A DNA stretch of 64,000 nt from Methylovirgula sp. 4M-Z18 (GCF_037890675.1 NZ_CP149574.1:558001-622000); one strand, 5' to 3'; shown: positions 17,344 to 28,230, numbered from the stretch's first letter. The notes: generated by a model not told the origin, from the letters alone. Numbers and translations are program-made.

Positions 17344-18983
17344 GCGACAATCGTTTCGGCAGCGAATTGCTCAATTTCGACAAGCTCCGAATCCAGGTCT
17401 TCAACGACGGTGCACCCGGTCCGGTTTTGGTGGATGACGTCAGCCTGACGCTCAAACGGGGTGAGGTGCTCGGCCTCATCGGCGAGTCGGGCGCGGGCAA
17501 GTCGACGATCGGCCTGTCCTCGCTCGGCTATACGCGCGGTGGGACGATCACGGGCGGTGTGCTCAACTTCGACGGCAAGGACATCCGCAAGATGTCGCTC
17601 GAAGAGAGGCGCGACATGCGCGGCCATGGCGTCGCCTATATTGCGCAAAGCGCCGCGGCCTCGTTCAATCCGGCCATGACACTCTACGATCAGGTCTGCG
17701 AAGTGCCTGTGCTAGAGGGTCTGATGAGCATGGATCAGGCGAGGCAGGAGGCGATTGCGCTGTTCCGCGCGCTCGAATTGCCGAACCCGGATAAGATCGG
17801 CGATCGCTATCCGCACCAAGTCTCGGGCGGCCAGTTGCAGCGCGCCATGGCGGCCATGGCGATGATTTCGAAGCCGAAGCTCATCGTGTTCGACGAGCCG
17901 ACCACGGCGCTCGACGTGACGACCCAGGTTGAAGTTCTTGCGTCCTTCAAGAAGCTGATCCACGAGCATGGCACGGCGGCGCTGTATATCACCCACGATC
18001 TGGCGGTGGTCGCGCAGATCGCCGATCGCATCATGGTGTTGCGGCACGGCAAGATGGTGGAATGCGGCGACGCGCGGCAGATCCTGCAAAATCCGCAGCA
18101 GGAGTACACCCAGCGTCTCGTCTCCGAGCGCGTGCACAGCAATGAGTTTGTCACCAAGATCAGCGATGAGGGAGAGCCGATTCTAGTCGTCGACAATGTG
18201 ACGGCAAGCTATTCCGGCTTCGTGAAAGTGGTGCAGAATGTCAGCCTCAGCGCGCGGCGCGGCGACACCGTCGCCATCGTCGGCGAGTCGGGTTCGGGCA
18301 AATCCACCATGGCACGTGTCATCGTCGGCTTGCTGCCGCGCGAATCCGGCGATATCCGTTTCGCCGGCAAGTCGATCCCGCGCCGCCTTGCCGACCGCAA
18401 CAAGGACCTGCTGCGCCGCGTGCAGATGATCTATCAAATGGCGGATGTGGCGCTCAATCCGCGTCAGACTCTGCTCGAGATCATCGGCCGACCGGTCAAG
18501 TTCTATTTCAATCGGTCGGATGCGGACGTGCGCAAGCGGGTGCTCGAATTGCTGCGGCAGATCGATCTGCCGGAACATTTCATCGATCGCTATCCGCCGC
18601 AGCTCTCCGGTGGCCAGAAGCAGCGCGTGTCGATCGCCCGCGCCCTTGCCGCCGAACCGGATCTGATCATCTGTGACGAGGTGACCTCGGCGCTCGACCA
18701 GTTGGTTGGCGAAGAAATCCTGAAGCTCCTCAAATCGCTGCAGGAGAAGCTTGGCCTCGCCTATCTGTTCATCACGCACGATCTCGGCACGGTGAGGCGC
18801 ATTGCCAATAAGGTGGCGGTGATGCGCAAGGGCGAACTGGTCGCTTATGGCGACACCGAAAAAGTCTTCGCGCCGCCCTACCATCCCTATACCGAACTGC
18901 TGCTGTCGTCCGTGCCGGAAATGCGGCCCGAATGGCTTGACGAGGTTCTGGAACGGCGGAAGCATATCGCGCCGGTGGCCTGA
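17340..18983 (+). CDS. Fused double ATP-binding subunit of a peptide-type ABC importer (DppD-DppF fusion)
   Basis: A 547-aa cytoplasmic protein with two complete ABC ATPase domains in one chain, doing the work of DppD and DppF. Domain 1 (to about residue 265) has Walker A GESGAGKS, signature VSGGQLQRAM and Walker B LIVFDEPTTAL. Domain 2 has GESGSGKS, LSGGQKQRVS and LIICDEVTSAL, a slight variant of DEPTSAL with Val in place of Pro. Both have D-loops and H-loop histidines (YITHDL, FITHDL). With four core components in a row, the importer looks complete. Confidence 0.94.
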   Translation: MSDNRFGSELLNFDKLRIQVFNDGAPGPVLVDDVSLTLKRGEVLGLIGESGAGKSTIGLSSLGYTRGGTITGGVLNFDGKDIRKMSLEERRDMRGHGVAYIAQSAAASFNPAMTLYDQVCEVPVLEGLMSMDQARQEAIALFRALELPNPDKIGDRYPHQVSGGQLQRAMAAMAMISKPKLIVFDEPTTALDVTTQVEVLASFKKLIHEHGTAALYITHDLAVVAQIADRIMVLRHGKMVECGDARQILQNPQQEYTQRLVSERVHSNEFVTKISDEGEPILVVDNVTASYSGFVKVVQNVSLSARRGDTVAIVGESGSGKSTMARVIVGLLPRESGDIRFAGKSIPRRLADRNKDLLRRVQMIYQMADVALNPRQTLLEIIGRPVKFYFNRSDADVRKRVLELLRQIDLPEHFIDRYPPQLSGGQKQRVSIARALAAEPDLIICDEVTSALDQLVGEEILKLLKSLQEKLGLAYLFITHDLGTVRRIANKVAVMRKGELVAYGDTEKVFAPPYHPYTELLLSSVPEMRPEWLDEVLERRKHIAPVA

Positions 18984-18986
18984 TCC

Positions 18987-19775
18987 GTGCCGCACGGACA
19001 GATCCGGTCGAACCACGTCAATGGCCTCGCCTGGGCCACCCTGTTCCAGCCTGCGAAACTCAATGCTTTGAGCCTCGCGATGTGGCAGCAAGTGCCGGAC
19101 GCGATCGCGCGGGCGGAAGCGGACCCGCTTGTGCGCGCCATCGTTATGACCGGCGAGGGCGAAAAGGCCTTCAGCGCCGGCGCGGATATCGGCCAGTTCG
19201 CCGATCAACGCTCCGGCGAGGCCGCTGTGCTCGTCTATGAGGAAGCCGTTTCCGCCGCCTTTCACGCCGTGCTCCATGCGGGCAAACCGACGATCGCGCT
19301 GATCCGCGGTGTGTGCTTCGGCGGCGGCTTTGCCTTGAGCCTCTGCTGCGATTTGCGCTATGCGCGGGAGGATGCGCGCTTTCGCATCCCGGCGGCGCGG
19401 CTCGGCCTCGGTTACGCGTCGGCCAATGTGGACGTGATGGTGCGCAAGCTTGGACTTGGGGCCGCGAGCGAATTGCTGCTGACCGCGCGTGCCATCGACA
19501 GCGCCGAAGCCTTGCGGCTCGGCGCGGTGCAACGCCTGTGGCCGGCCGGCTCTTTCGACGCGGAAGCCGCCAAAGCGCTGCAGGCGATCGCACAAAACGC
19601 GCCGCTGACGCTGCGGGCCATGAAAGCCGCCCTCAACGAATGCGTGACGCTGGAGGCGAACCGCAATTTTGCCAATGCCGATCGCTTGGTCGAAGCGTGT
19701 TTTCGCAGTGCGGATTATCGCGAAGGCCAGGCGGCGTTCAAGGAGAAGCGCGAGCCGGATTTCAAGGGCGAATAG
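18987..19775 (+). CDS. Enoyl-CoA hydratase/isomerase (crotonase) family protein with atypical active site
   Basis: A 262-aa crotonase-fold protein. The first oxyanion-hole segment is FSAGADIGQF and the second GVCFGGGFALSLCCDLRYA. The segment that carries the catalytic Glu in hydratases (usually P-E-I...LG) reads FRIPAARLGLGY, and I see no replacement for the second Glu, so ordinary hydratase chemistry is doubtful; an isomerase, hydrolase or decarboxylase is possible. GTG 18987 lies three bases after the ATPase stop, so it is probably in the ABC operon and may act on the imported compound after CoA activation. Confidence 0.82.
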   Translation: MPHGQIRSNHVNGLAWATLFQPAKLNALSLAMWQQVPDAIARAEADPLVRAIVMTGEGEKAFSAGADIGQFADQRSGEAAVLVYEEAVSAAFHAVLHAGKPTIALIRGVCFGGGFALSLCCDLRYAREDARFRIPAARLGLGYASANVDVMVRKLGLGAASELLLTARAIDSAEALRLGAVQRLWPAGSFDAEAAKALQAIAQNAPLTLRAMKAALNECVTLEANRNFANADRLVEACFRSADYREGQAAFKEKREPDFKGE

Positions 19776-19890
19776 GGGCGATTGAACGAAGCCAGTGGCT
19801 AGCTGTACACTTATGTGACATTGGGAATTCTACGCCGATTGGCGCCAAAGCCCGTGGGTTTATTCATTCGCGTTTCGAGATTGCAAGACC

Positions 19891-20649
19891 ATGACCGATA
19901 CCAAGCCGCTTCCTACTGCTCAGATGGCCTCGGCCACCTATCGCGTGCCCGCTCTCGATCAGGATTTCATCTTAGGCGACGCGCAGCGCGGGCTGCGTTT
20001 CCAAATGGAATATGAGAAGGCCGAACAGACGTTGCGCAATTGGGGCGTGCGGTCGACCGTCGTGGTGTTCGGCTCGGCCCGCGTACGCGAGGACGGGCCG
20101 CCGAAAGACCAGCGCCGCTATGCCGAGGCGCGCCGGCTCGCCCGTATCATTTCGGAACAAGATGGCGCACTCAGCCCGAAGAGCGGCATTCGCGACAATG
20201 TGATCGCCACTGGCGGCGGCCCCGGCATCATGGAGGCGGCCAATCGCGGCGCGCACGACGCCGGCGCGCCGACCATCGGCTTCAACATCACGCTGCCGCA
20301 CGAGCAGCAGCCCAATGCTTACACGACGCCGGAACTGACGTTCCAGTTCCATTATTTCTCGATGCGCAAGATGCATCTCGCCATGCGCGCCAATGCGCTT
20401 GTCGTCTTTCCCGGCGGCTTCGGCACGTTCGACGAAAGTTTCGAGATCCTGACCCTGGTGCAGACGGGCAAGATGCCGCCCGTGCCGATCATTTTTTTCG
20501 AGGAAGCCTATTGGCGCAAAATCATCAATTTCGATGCGCTGGTCGAGGAAGGCGTTATTGCGGCGAAGGATTTGGATCTGATCGATTTTGTCGACACGGC
20601 CGAAGACGCTTGGGCGATCATTCAAAAGAAGCAGCGGGCGAAGTCGTAG
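19891..20649 (+). CDS. LOG family (TIGR00730-type) Rossmann protein
   Basis: A 252-aa protein of the lysine-decarboxylase-like LOG family; characterised members release the base from nucleoside monophosphates, as in cytokinin activation. Motifs are ATGGGPGIMEAANRGA and the diagnostic PGGFGTFDESFE. An N-terminal extension of about 60 residues before VVVFGSAR is typical of the longer bacterial type. Physiological substrate is not established. It is monocistronic, with a palindrome after the stop shared with convergent cysK. Confidence 0.88.
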   Translation: MTDTKPLPTAQMASATYRVPALDQDFILGDAQRGLRFQMEYEKAEQTLRNWGVRSTVVVFGSARVREDGPPKDQRRYAEARRLARIISEQDGALSPKSGIRDNVIATGGGPGIMEAANRGAHDAGAPTIGFNITLPHEQQPNAYTTPELTFQFHYFSMRKMHLAMRANALVVFPGGFGTFDESFEILTLVQTGKMPPVPIIFFEEAYWRKIINFDALVEEGVIAAKDLDLIDFVDTAEDAWAIIQKKQRAKS

Positions 20650-20664
20650 CCGCCCGCGTTGTGC

Positions 20665-20698
20665 GCGCCTGGAACGGACCGCGGTCCATTCCAGGCGC
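20665..20698. terminator. Near-perfect palindrome between convergent LOG and cysK genes
   Basis: GCGCCTGGAACGGACC (20665-20680) and GGTCCATTCCAGGCGC (20683-20698) are inverted repeats with one mismatch. There is no T-run. Position between two convergent stop codons suggests a bidirectional terminator. Confidence 0.5.
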
Positions 20699-20704
20699 CG
20701 AATA

Positions 20705-21664
20705 TCACAACCCTTCGAACAGAGCCGTCGACAAATAACGCTCGGCAAAGGAGGGGATGATGATCACGATCTTCTTGCCTTCCGATTCCGGCCGGGCCGC
20801 GATTTCCAGCGCCGCGGCGACCGCTGCGCCGGAGGAAATTCCAGTCGGAATCCCTTCCATCTTGGCGAGCAGGCGGGCCGTGTCGAAAGCGGTCTGATTA
20901 CCGACCGTGATCACTTCGTCGATCACCGAGCGGTCGAGAATGGCGGGGATGAAACCGGCGCCGATGCCCTGAATCTTGTGAGGTCCCGGTTGGCCGCCCG
21001 ACAGCACGGGCGAATCTTCCGGCTCCACGGCCACGACCTTCAGGGTGGGGCGGCGCGGCTTCAGCACCTGGCCAACGCCGGTGATCGTGCCACCGGTGCC
21101 GACGCCGGAGACGAAAATGTCGACTTCGCCGTTGGTGTCGTTCCAGATTTCCTCCGCCGTCGTGGCGCGGTGGATCGCCGGATTGGCGGGATTTTCGAAT
21201 TGCTGCGGAATCATCGCGCCCGGCGTCGCCGCCACGATCTCATTGGCCTTGGCGATCGCGCCTTTCATGCCTTGTGCCGCCGGCGTCAGCACCAGTTCGG
21301 CGCCGAGCAAAGCGAGCATCTTGCGACGCTCCACCGACATCGATTCCGGCATCACCAGAATCAGCTTGTAACCGCGCGCCGCGGCGACGAAGGCGAGGGC
21401 AATGCCGGTATTGCCGGAGGTCGGCTCGACCAGAACGCCGTTGCCCGGGGTGATCTTGCCAGCCTTTTCCAAGGCGTCGATCATGCTGACGCCGATGCGG
21501 TCCTTCACGCTGGAGATCGGATTGAAAAATTCCAGCTTGGCAAGAAGCTGAGCCTTCACGCCCTTCTCTTTCTCGATCCGGCGCAGACGCACCAGCGGCG
21601 TGTCGCCGATCGTGTCGGTAATCGAGTCGAAGATCCGACCGCGTCCAGGCTTCCTCTCAGTCAT
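20705..21664 (-). CDS. cysK: Cysteine synthase A
   Basis: A 319-aa PLP enzyme that makes cysteine from O-acetylserine and sulfide. The PLP lysine is in [14 protein letters not shown], the substrate-binding TSGNTG loop follows ([13 protein letters not shown]), and the phosphate-binding GTGGTITG is present. The start has CAGGAGA upstream. It lies 83 bp downstream of an Rrf2-family regulator on the same strand, with an AT-rich gap containing a small palindrome, which may be its control region. Confidence 0.95.
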   Translation of the reverse strand: MTERKPGRGRIFDSITDTIGDTPLVRLRRIEKEKGVKAQLLAKLEFFNPISSVKDRIGVSMIDALEKAGKITPGNGVLVEPTSGNTGIALAFVAAARGYKLILVMPESMSVERRKMLALLGAELVLTPAAQGMKGAIAKANEIVAATPGAMIPQQFENPANPAIHRATTAEEIWNDTNGEVDIFVSGVGTGGTITGVGQVLKPRRPTLKVVAVEPEDSPVLSGGQPGPHKIQGIGAGFIPAILDRSVIDEVITVGNQTAFDTARLLAKMEGIPTGISSGAAVAAALEIAARPESEGKKIVIIIPSFAERYLSTALFEGL

Positions 21665-21713
21665 GTGCGTCTCCTGCAGATAGAGTTCTCGAGAATGAAA
21701 ACTAACTAATTCT

Positions 21714-21724
21714 ACAAATTTTGT
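21714..21724. promoter_or_regulatory. Small palindrome in the AT-rich gap between the Rrf2 gene and cysK
   Basis: ACAAA-T-TTTGT, a perfect 11-base palindrome, is the only symmetrical site in the AT-rich 21665-21747 gap upstream of cysK. It is a candidate operator for the adjacent Rrf2 protein, by position only. Confidence 0.25.
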
Positions 21725-21747
21725 CGATAAATTAATTTAATCCAATT

Positions 21748-22200
21748 TTAAATTGTGAAATCTCCGTGTCCGACCCCTTCGTTAAAGACGGCGAGCTGTT
21801 CGGCATTGCGGCACAGGTCATCGACCGAAATGGCGTCGAGTTCCGCCAGGAACGCGTTGCTCGCCCGTTGCACCGCCGGCGCGATCACCTCGTTCACGAG
21901 TCGCGAGCGCGGCGTCGGGGTCGCTGAATCTTCATTATGCTCGTTCATCGCCGCCCGGACGATTTCGCCGGCACTGATGCGGCGGCGCTCGCGCGCCAAT
22001 TCATATCCGCCGCGCGGACCGCGCACCCCCTTGAGCACATTGGCGCGCACCAAGTTCTGCAGCAGGGTTTCGAGATGGCGTGGCGGCAGGTCGTGGCGGG
22101 CGGCGAGCGCTTTGGCGGCGACCGGCATCGGTCGCGCGTGCAGCGCAACGTCGACGACGGCGGCTACGGCGAGCAAGCTGCGGCGGGAAAGTAAGATCAT
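21748..22200 (-). CDS. Rrf2 family transcriptional regulator
   Basis: A 150-aa Rrf2 protein. The winged helix is AAKALAARHDLPPRHLETLLQNLVRANVLKGVRG and the wing is PRGGYELARERRRISAGEIV. The three-Cys cluster of IscR is absent; only one Cys (DDLCRNAEQ) is seen, so it is unlikely to hold an Fe-S cluster. Its neighbour cysK suggests a sulfur-related regulator of the CymR kind, an inference from position. It starts 12 bases after dut and may be transcribed with it. Confidence 0.88.
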   Translation of the reverse strand: MILLSRRSLLAVAAVVDVALHARPMPVAAKALAARHDLPPRHLETLLQNLVRANVLKGVRGPRGGYELARERRRISAGEIVRAAMNEHNEDSATPTPRSRLVNEVIAPAVQRASNAFLAELDAISVDDLCRNAEQLAVFNEGVGHGDFTI

Positions 22201-22212
22201 CGCGACTGCCTC

Positions 22213-22664
<452 letters not shown>

Positions 22665-22668
<4 letters not shown>

Positions 22669-23897
22669 GCCTGTTTCTCCACAAAATAGGCGATCAGGCG
22701 CCGGGCGACTTCCGCCTTGTCCAAGAGCGGCCAGGAAACGACGCCCGTCTGCGTGACGATATGCACGCTGTTGCCATCGCCCCCCATCACGCCGGTGCTG
22801 GGGCTGACGTCATTGGCGATGATGATATCGCAGCCCTTTTTCGCGAGTTTCGCCTTGGCGTGGTCGAGCACATGCTCAGTCTCGGCGGCAAAGCCGACGA
22901 CCAATTTCGGCCGGCCACTCGCGCGGCGGGCGATCGCGGCGAGGATATCGGGATTTTGCACCATGTTCAGAGACGGCGCCGCGTCGCCCTGCTTTTTGAG
23001 CTTTTGCTCGGCCGGCGCGGCGACCCGCCAATCGGCCACCGCCGCCGCGGCAATGAAAATATCGGCCGGCAGCGCCTGCTCGACCGCGGCAAGCATGTCG
23101 CGCGCCGTCTCGACCGGCACCCGGCGCACGCCGGGCGGCGCCGGCAGGTCGACCGGACCCGAGACCAGGGTTACGTCAGCGCCCGCATCGCGCGCCGCAA
23201 CTGCCAGCGCATAGCCCTGTTTGCCCGACGAACGATTGGCAATGTAGCGCACCGGATCGATGGGTTCGTGGGTCGGTCCGGCGGTGATCAGCACCTTTTT
23301 GCCGTGCAGGGGGCCGGAACCCGGATGTCCGAGCGGAATTTTTGTGGAGCTTTGCAAGGCCGCTTCCGCCGCCGCCACGATTTCGAGCGGCTCGGCCATG
23401 CGGCCCGGCCCAAATTCGCCGCAGGCCATATCGCCGTCGTTCGGGCCGACGAAGACGATGCCGTCGCCGCGCAGGGTCTCGAGATTGCGCTGAGTGGCGG
23501 GATGCAGCCACATGCGCACATTCATCGCCGGCGCGGCCAAAACGCGTGTGTCGGTGGCGATCAGCAGGGTGGAGGCCAATTCATTGGCCAGGCCATTCGC
23601 CATTTTCGCCAACAAATCGGCGGTCGCGGGGGCGATCACGATGAGATCGGCATCGCGCGAGAGCTCGATATGGCCCATTTCCGCCTCGTCGGTCAGCGAA
23701 AACAGGTCGTCCTGCACCTTGTTGCCGGAAAGGCTTGCGGCGGCGAGCGGCGTGACGAATTGTTTGGCGCCGGCGGTCATCACGACACGCACACTCGCGC
23801 CGCGCTCGCGCAGCCGCCGAATGAGATCGAGCGCCTTATAGGCCGCAATGCCTCCGCCAATGATTAACAAAATGCGCCGCGACGTGAGACTGGCCAT
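22665..23897 (-). CDS. coaBC: Bifunctional phosphopantothenoylcysteine synthetase/decarboxylase
   Basis: A 410-aa enzyme of coenzyme A synthesis. The N-terminal flavoprotein half (CoaC) carries [16 protein letters not shown] and a [18 protein letters not shown] segment. The C-terminal half (CoaB) begins near [20 protein letters not shown], with [12 protein letters not shown] and FAAETE. It adds cysteine to 4'-phosphopantothenate and decarboxylates the product to 4'-phosphopantetheine. It overlaps dut. Confidence 0.96.
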
Positions 23898-24013
23898 AAA
23901 ACAGCGCCTTAACCGTAGATCAATCCTATTTACGATCTATAATCGGAATTAATAGTGCGTTGGTTCGTCAAGATCAAGCAGGAGGTTGCTAGGTGTCGCA
24001 AGCGGCGGCCCCG

Positions 24014-25582
24014 CTAATGCCACCGCCAGATCATCCACACCAGCGCAGCGAAGATCGCCCATAGCGCCCAGTGGCCGAGCCGCGCGCCTTTCGCTTCGGC
24101 GCTGCGGATCGCTTCGACGGAGTCTTCGGCCAAAGTGAAGCCTTCCGCCGCATTGTCTTCGAGCTGCGACAAAATCCGCTCGCCGCGGATCAGCAAATCC
24201 GGCAGGCCGGCCGCGACCCGTGCCATGGTGGCCAGGCCTTGGCCCGCGTCGGCGAGCTTGCCCAGCGGTCCGAGATTTTGCTCAATCCAGCCGCGCACGA
24301 CGGGATCGGCGGTGCGCCACATGTCGAGTTTCGGATCGAGGGTGCGCGCGACGCCCTCCACGACCACCATGGTCTTTTGCAGCAACACCAGTTCGGTGCG
24401 CGTCCTCATGTCGAACAGGCCGGTGATTTCGAACAGCAGTGTCAGCAGCTTGGCCATGGAAATCTGATCGGCGGTGCGCGAGTGGATCGGCTCGCCGATC
24501 GCGCGGATGGCCTGCGCGAAATCTTCGACCCGGTGAACGTGCGGCACATAGCCCGCCTCGAAATGCACCTCCGCGACGCGGCGATAATCGCGGGTGATGA
24601 AGCCGTAGAGGATTTCAGCCAGGAAGCGCCGTTCTTTCAGCCCGAGGCGGCCCATGATGCCGAAATCGACCGCGATCAGATGGCCGGAAGAATCGATCAT
24701 CAGATTGCCCTGGTGCATGTCGGCGTGGAAAAAGCCGTCGCGCACCGCGTGCCGCAAGAAACTTTGAATGACATTGCGGCCGATCGCGGGCAGGTCGAAC
24801 CCGGCCTTGCTCAGCGCATCGAGATCGGACAGCGAGATGCCGTCGGCCCATTCCAGGGTCAGCACGTCCTTGGCGGTGCGGATCCAATCGACTTTCGGCA
24901 CGCGAAAGCCCGGATCACTTATCGTATTCTCGGCAAATTCGGATGCGGCGGCAGCTTCCAGCCGGAAATCCATTTCCATCTTCACCGAGCGCGCCAACGT
25001 GTCGACGACTTCGACGGGTTTCAACCGCTCGGCATCGCGAGAATGCCGCTCGGCGAATCGGGCGGCGAAATACATGTCGGATAGATCGCGGCGGAGCCGG
25101 CGCTCGATGCCGGGGCGCAGCACTTTGACCGCGACCGGCTGCTCCACCCCCGAATCGTCGCGCACGACCGCCCGATGCACCTGGGCAATGGAGGCGGCGG
25201 CAATCGGTTCGCTGAAGGAGACGAAGAGTTCGTCGAGCTTCTGGCCGAACGAGGTTTCGATCTGCGCGATCGCTGCCTCGCGCGGGAAAGGCGCGACACG
25301 GTCCTGCAGCGCCTCGAGCTGCAGCACGACGGCAGGCCCGACGATGTCGGCTCTCGTCGCCAGGAACTGGCCGAGCTTGACGTAGGACGGCCCCAACCGC
25401 GTGATGGCCGCGGCAATGCCTTGCGCACGGCTACCCCGCTTCGAAATCAGCTTGGCCAAATAGAGCGGCACGCGCGCTTCGGGCGGCAGCAGCTGCGGAT
25501 CGACCGAGGTGAACACGCCCTCGCGCGCCAGCACGAAGCCGGCTCGCGCCAGGCGGAAGCAGTGACCAAGGGCGCCTAGCAT
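24014..25582 (-). CDS. ubiB: UbiB-type kinase-like protein of ubiquinone synthesis
   Basis: A 522-aa atypical protein-kinase-like (ABC1/ADCK) protein needed for ubiquinone formation; the modern view is an ATPase that assists rather than a hydroxylase. The KxGQ motif is in PSYVKLGQFLATR, the nucleotide-binding lysine in PVAVKVLRPG, and the metal-binding Asp in AVDFGIMG. The C-terminus is hydrophobic (LGHWALWAIFAALVWMIWRW), a membrane anchor. It lies downstream of ubiE on the same strand, the usual order. Confidence 0.95.
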   Translation of the reverse strand: MLGALGHCFRLARAGFVLAREGVFTSVDPQLLPPEARVPLYLAKLISKRGSRAQGIAAAITRLGPSYVKLGQFLATRADIVGPAVVLQLEALQDRVAPFPREAAIAQIETSFGQKLDELFVSFSEPIAAASIAQVHRAVVRDDSGVEQPVAVKVLRPGIERRLRRDLSDMYFAARFAERHSRDAERLKPVEVVDTLARSVKMEMDFRLEAAAASEFAENTISDPGFRVPKVDWIRTAKDVLTLEWADGISLSDLDALSKAGFDLPAIGRNVIQSFLRHAVRDGFFHADMHQGNLMIDSSGHLIAVDFGIMGRLGLKERRFLAEILYGFITRDYRRVAEVHFEAGYVPHVHRVEDFAQAIRAIGEPIHSRTADQISMAKLLTLLFEITGLFDMRTRTELVLLQKTMVVVEGVARTLDPKLDMWRTADPVVRGWIEQNLGPLGKLADAGQGLATMARVAAGLPDLLIRGERILSQLEDNAAEGFTLAEDSVEAIRSAEAKGARLGHWALWAIFAALVWMIWRWH

Positions 25583-25658
25583 GCGGCGCGCCTTTCCCTC
25601 CTAGCGCGCACCGACATGCGCGGGAAAAAGGCGTCAAACGCAGCCTTACATTCCATCC

Positions 25659-26426
25659 TCAAAGCTTCCACCCCGAGTGGATCGCGACAATGCCGCCGGT
25701 GAGGCGGGTGTAGCTCGCGCGCTCGAAACCCGCGGTGGCGATCATGTCCTTGAACGCTTCGGCACGGGGGAATTTGCGGATCGATTCGACCAGATAGCGA
25801 TAGGGCGCACCATCGCCGGTCACCACTTTGCCGATGGGTGGAATGGCCGAAAAGGACCAGGCGTCGTAGAGCTTGTCGAGCACCGGCACGGTCACTTCGG
25901 AAAATTCCAGGCACAGAAAGCGCCCGCCGCGTTTGAGCACGCGATGCGCTTCCGCCAAAGCCCTGTCGACGCGCGGCACGTTGCGGATGCCGAAGGCGAT
26001 CGTATAGCCGTCGAAATGCCGGTCCGGGAACGGCAGCTCTTCCGCATTCGCCTCGACAAAATCGAGCTGGCTGTCCAGGCCGCGCTTTTCCGCCCGCGAC
26101 CTGCCGACATTCAGCATGTTGCCGTTGATGTCGAGCACCGTCACATGGGTATGCGCGCCGCCCGCCTCGGCGACCCGGAACGCGACATCGCCAGTGCCGC
26201 CCGCCACGTCCAAATGCTGAAACGGCCGGTTGCGCGACGGTTTCAGCATGCCGACGAGCACATCCTTCCAGGCGCGGTGCAGGCCGCCGGACATCAGGTC
26301 GTTCATCAGGTCGTACCGGTCCGCGACCTTGTGGAAGACGTCGTTGACGAGGCCCTGCTTGTCAGCGAGGGGCACATTGGCAAAGCCGAAATGCGTCTCT
26401 TCGTCAGGGGACTGGGGCCGGACCAT
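25659..26426 (-). CDS. ubiE: Ubiquinone/menaquinone C-methyltransferase UbiE
   Basis: A 255-aa SAM-dependent methylase acting on the benzoquinol ring. It has [22 protein letters not shown], the SAM-binding [13 protein letters not shown], and the family signature [23 protein letters not shown] 26426 was chosen because GGAGA precedes it; a TTG twelve bases further upstream is unlikely. It is paired with ubiB, 76 bases away. Confidence 0.96.
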   Translation of the reverse strand: MVRPQSPDEETHFGFANVPLADKQGLVNDVFHKVADRYDLMNDLMSGGLHRAWKDVLVGMLKPSRNRPFQHLDVAGGTGDVAFRVAEAGGAHTHVTVLDINGNMLNVGRSRAEKRGLDSQLDFVEANAEELPFPDRHFDGYTIAFGIRNVPRVDRALAEAHRVLKRGGRFLCLEFSEVTVPVLDKLYDAWSFSAIPPIGKVVTGDGAPYRYLVESIRKFPRAEAFKDMIATAGFERASYTRLTGGIVAIHSGWKL

Positions 26427-26569
26427 AGGGTTCTCCAAAATCGGGCCGGACCATAGAGCATTTCGTTTAAAAGTGAAATGAAGGAATGGAGCGTTCCATT
26501 CCTGCCCCTACCTGTCGTGCCGGTCCCTGATTATGTTAGGCCCGATCAGGATTGGAAAAGGAATGGCGC

Positions 26570-27448
26570 GTGCCTGAATTGCCCGAAGTCGAAACGGTTC
26601 GCCGCGGCCTTGCGCCGCATATGGAGGGCGCGCGCATCACGAATGTCGAGCAGCGGCGCGCCGATCTGCGCTTCCCGTTCCCGCAAGATTTTGTTGGGCG
26701 ACTTGCGGGGCAGACGGTGCAGTCGCTGGCGCGCCGCGCGAAATATCTGCTAGCCGATCTGAGCTCCGGCGACGTGTTGATCATGCATCTTGGCATGTCC
26801 GGTTCGTTCCGGATCGCTTATGACGACGAAACCATGCCCGGCGTGTTTCACCACGACCGCTCGAAGCTCGCCGCGCATGACCATGTCGTGTTCCATCTCT
26901 CGAATGGCGCGACCATCACTTACAACGATCCGCGCCGGTTCGGCTTCATGGACCTAGCGCCGCGGGCCGGCTTGACCCAGTACAAGGCGTTCGAGGAGAT
27001 GGGGCTCGAGCCGCTCGGCAATTCCTTCGACGGCGCTGCCTTGGCCGACCTCTTCGCGGGCAAGACGACGCCGTTGAAAGCGGCGCTGCTCGACCAGAAA
27101 CTGATCGCTGGCCTCGGCAATATCTATGTGTGCGAGGCGCTGCATCGCGCGCATCTGTCGCCGACGCGCGCGGCGGGCAGCTTGGCGAAAGCAAAGGGCG
27201 GCCCGACAAAAAGCGCCGATCTTTTGGCCGAAGTCATCCGCGACGTGCTGAACGAGGCGATCGAAGCGGGCGGCTCGTCGCTGCGCGATCATCGCCAGGC
27301 GGACGGATCGCTCGGCTATTTCCAGCACCATTTCCGCGTCTACGACCGCGAGGGCGAGCCTTGCCCGACGCCGCGGTGCAAGGGCACGATCAAGCGTGTC
27401 ACGCAATCGGGCCGCAGCACGTTTTATTGTCCGGTGTGTCAGAAGTGA
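26570..27448 (+). CDS. mutM: Formamidopyrimidine-DNA glycosylase
   Basis: A 292-aa base-excision repair enzyme removing 8-oxoguanine and formamidopyrimidines. The start must be GTG 26570, which gives an N-terminal PELPEVETV once Met is removed: Pro is the catalytic nucleophile and Glu the partner. The C-terminus has the Asn/Gly helix-two-turn-helix ([18 protein letters not shown]) and a zinc finger with the four cysteines [10 protein letters not shown]...YCPVCQK. It is divergent from ubiE, as often in alphaproteobacteria. Confidence 0.96.
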   Translation: MPELPEVETVRRGLAPHMEGARITNVEQRRADLRFPFPQDFVGRLAGQTVQSLARRAKYLLADLSSGDVLIMHLGMSGSFRIAYDDETMPGVFHHDRSKLAAHDHVVFHLSNGATITYNDPRRFGFMDLAPRAGLTQYKAFEEMGLEPLGNSFDGAALADLFAGKTTPLKAALLDQKLIAGLGNIYVCEALHRAHLSPTRAAGSLAKAKGGPTKSADLLAEVIRDVLNEAIEAGGSSLRDHRQADGSLGYFQHHFRVYDREGEPCPTPRCKGTIKRVTQSGRSTFYCPVCQK

Positions 27449-27454
27449 ATGGGG

Positions 27455-28171
27455 TTAGCCCGCAATCGCCGCCTTTTGCATCGCGATCAAATCCGCGATC
27501 CCCTTGCGCGCGAGGTCCATCATGGCGAGCAACTCGTCCTGGCTGAACGGCGCGCCTTCCGCTGTGCCCTGCACTTCGACAATGCCGCCGGCGCCGGTCA
27601 TGACGAAATTGGCATCCGTCTCGGCAACCGAATCTTCCGCATAATCGAGATCGAGCACGGGCGTTTTCTTGAAGACGCCGCACGAGATGGCGGCGACATG
27701 ATCCTTGACCGGATTGTGCTTCAGAATGCTGCGGCCCACCATCCACTTCAGACAATCATGTAGTGCGATGAAGCCGCCGGTGATCGAGGCCGTGCGCGTG
27801 CCGCCATCCGCCTGCAACACGTCGCAATCGACCGTGATCTGCCGTTCGCCGAGCATGGCCAGATCGACCACCGAGCGCAGCGAGCGGCCGATCAGGCGCT
27901 GGATCTCCTGGGTCCGGCCCGATTGCTTGCCGGTCGTCGATTCGCGTCGTGTCCGCGTCGCCGTGGCGCGTGGCAGCATGGCATATTCCGCCGTCACCCA
28001 GCCCTTGCCTTGGCCGCGCAGCCATTGCGGCGGCTTGTCCTCGAGCGAGGCCGTGCACAGCACATGGGTCTCGCCGAATTTGATCAGGCACGAGCCTTCC
28101 GCATAGCGCGCGACATTGCGCTCGATCGAAACCTTGCGCAATTCGTCAGGGGCGCGGTTGGAGGGACGCAT
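27455..28171 (-). CDS. rph: Ribonuclease PH
   Basis: A 238-aa phosphorolytic 3'-exoribonuclease that trims tRNA 3' ends, working as a hexamer. Diagnostic stretches are [41 protein letters not shown] and the [19 protein letters not shown] motif with phosphate-binding residues. It converges on mutM with only six bases between the stop codons. Confidence 0.96.
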   Translation of the reverse strand: MRPSNRAPDELRKVSIERNVARYAEGSCLIKFGETHVLCTASLEDKPPQWLRGQGKGWVTAEYAMLPRATATRTRRESTTGKQSGRTQEIQRLIGRSLRSVVDLAMLGERQITVDCDVLQADGGTRTASITGGFIALHDCLKWMVGRSILKHNPVKDHVAAISCGVFKKTPVLDLDYAEDSVAETDANFVMTGAGGIVEVQGTAEGAPFSQDELLAMMDLARKGIADLIAMQKAAIAG

Positions 28172-28230
28172 CGGGGGCTCCTTAGGAAACTGGGATCAAT
28201 CAAAGTTCGCCCCCTTTACGCAGGTTGCGG

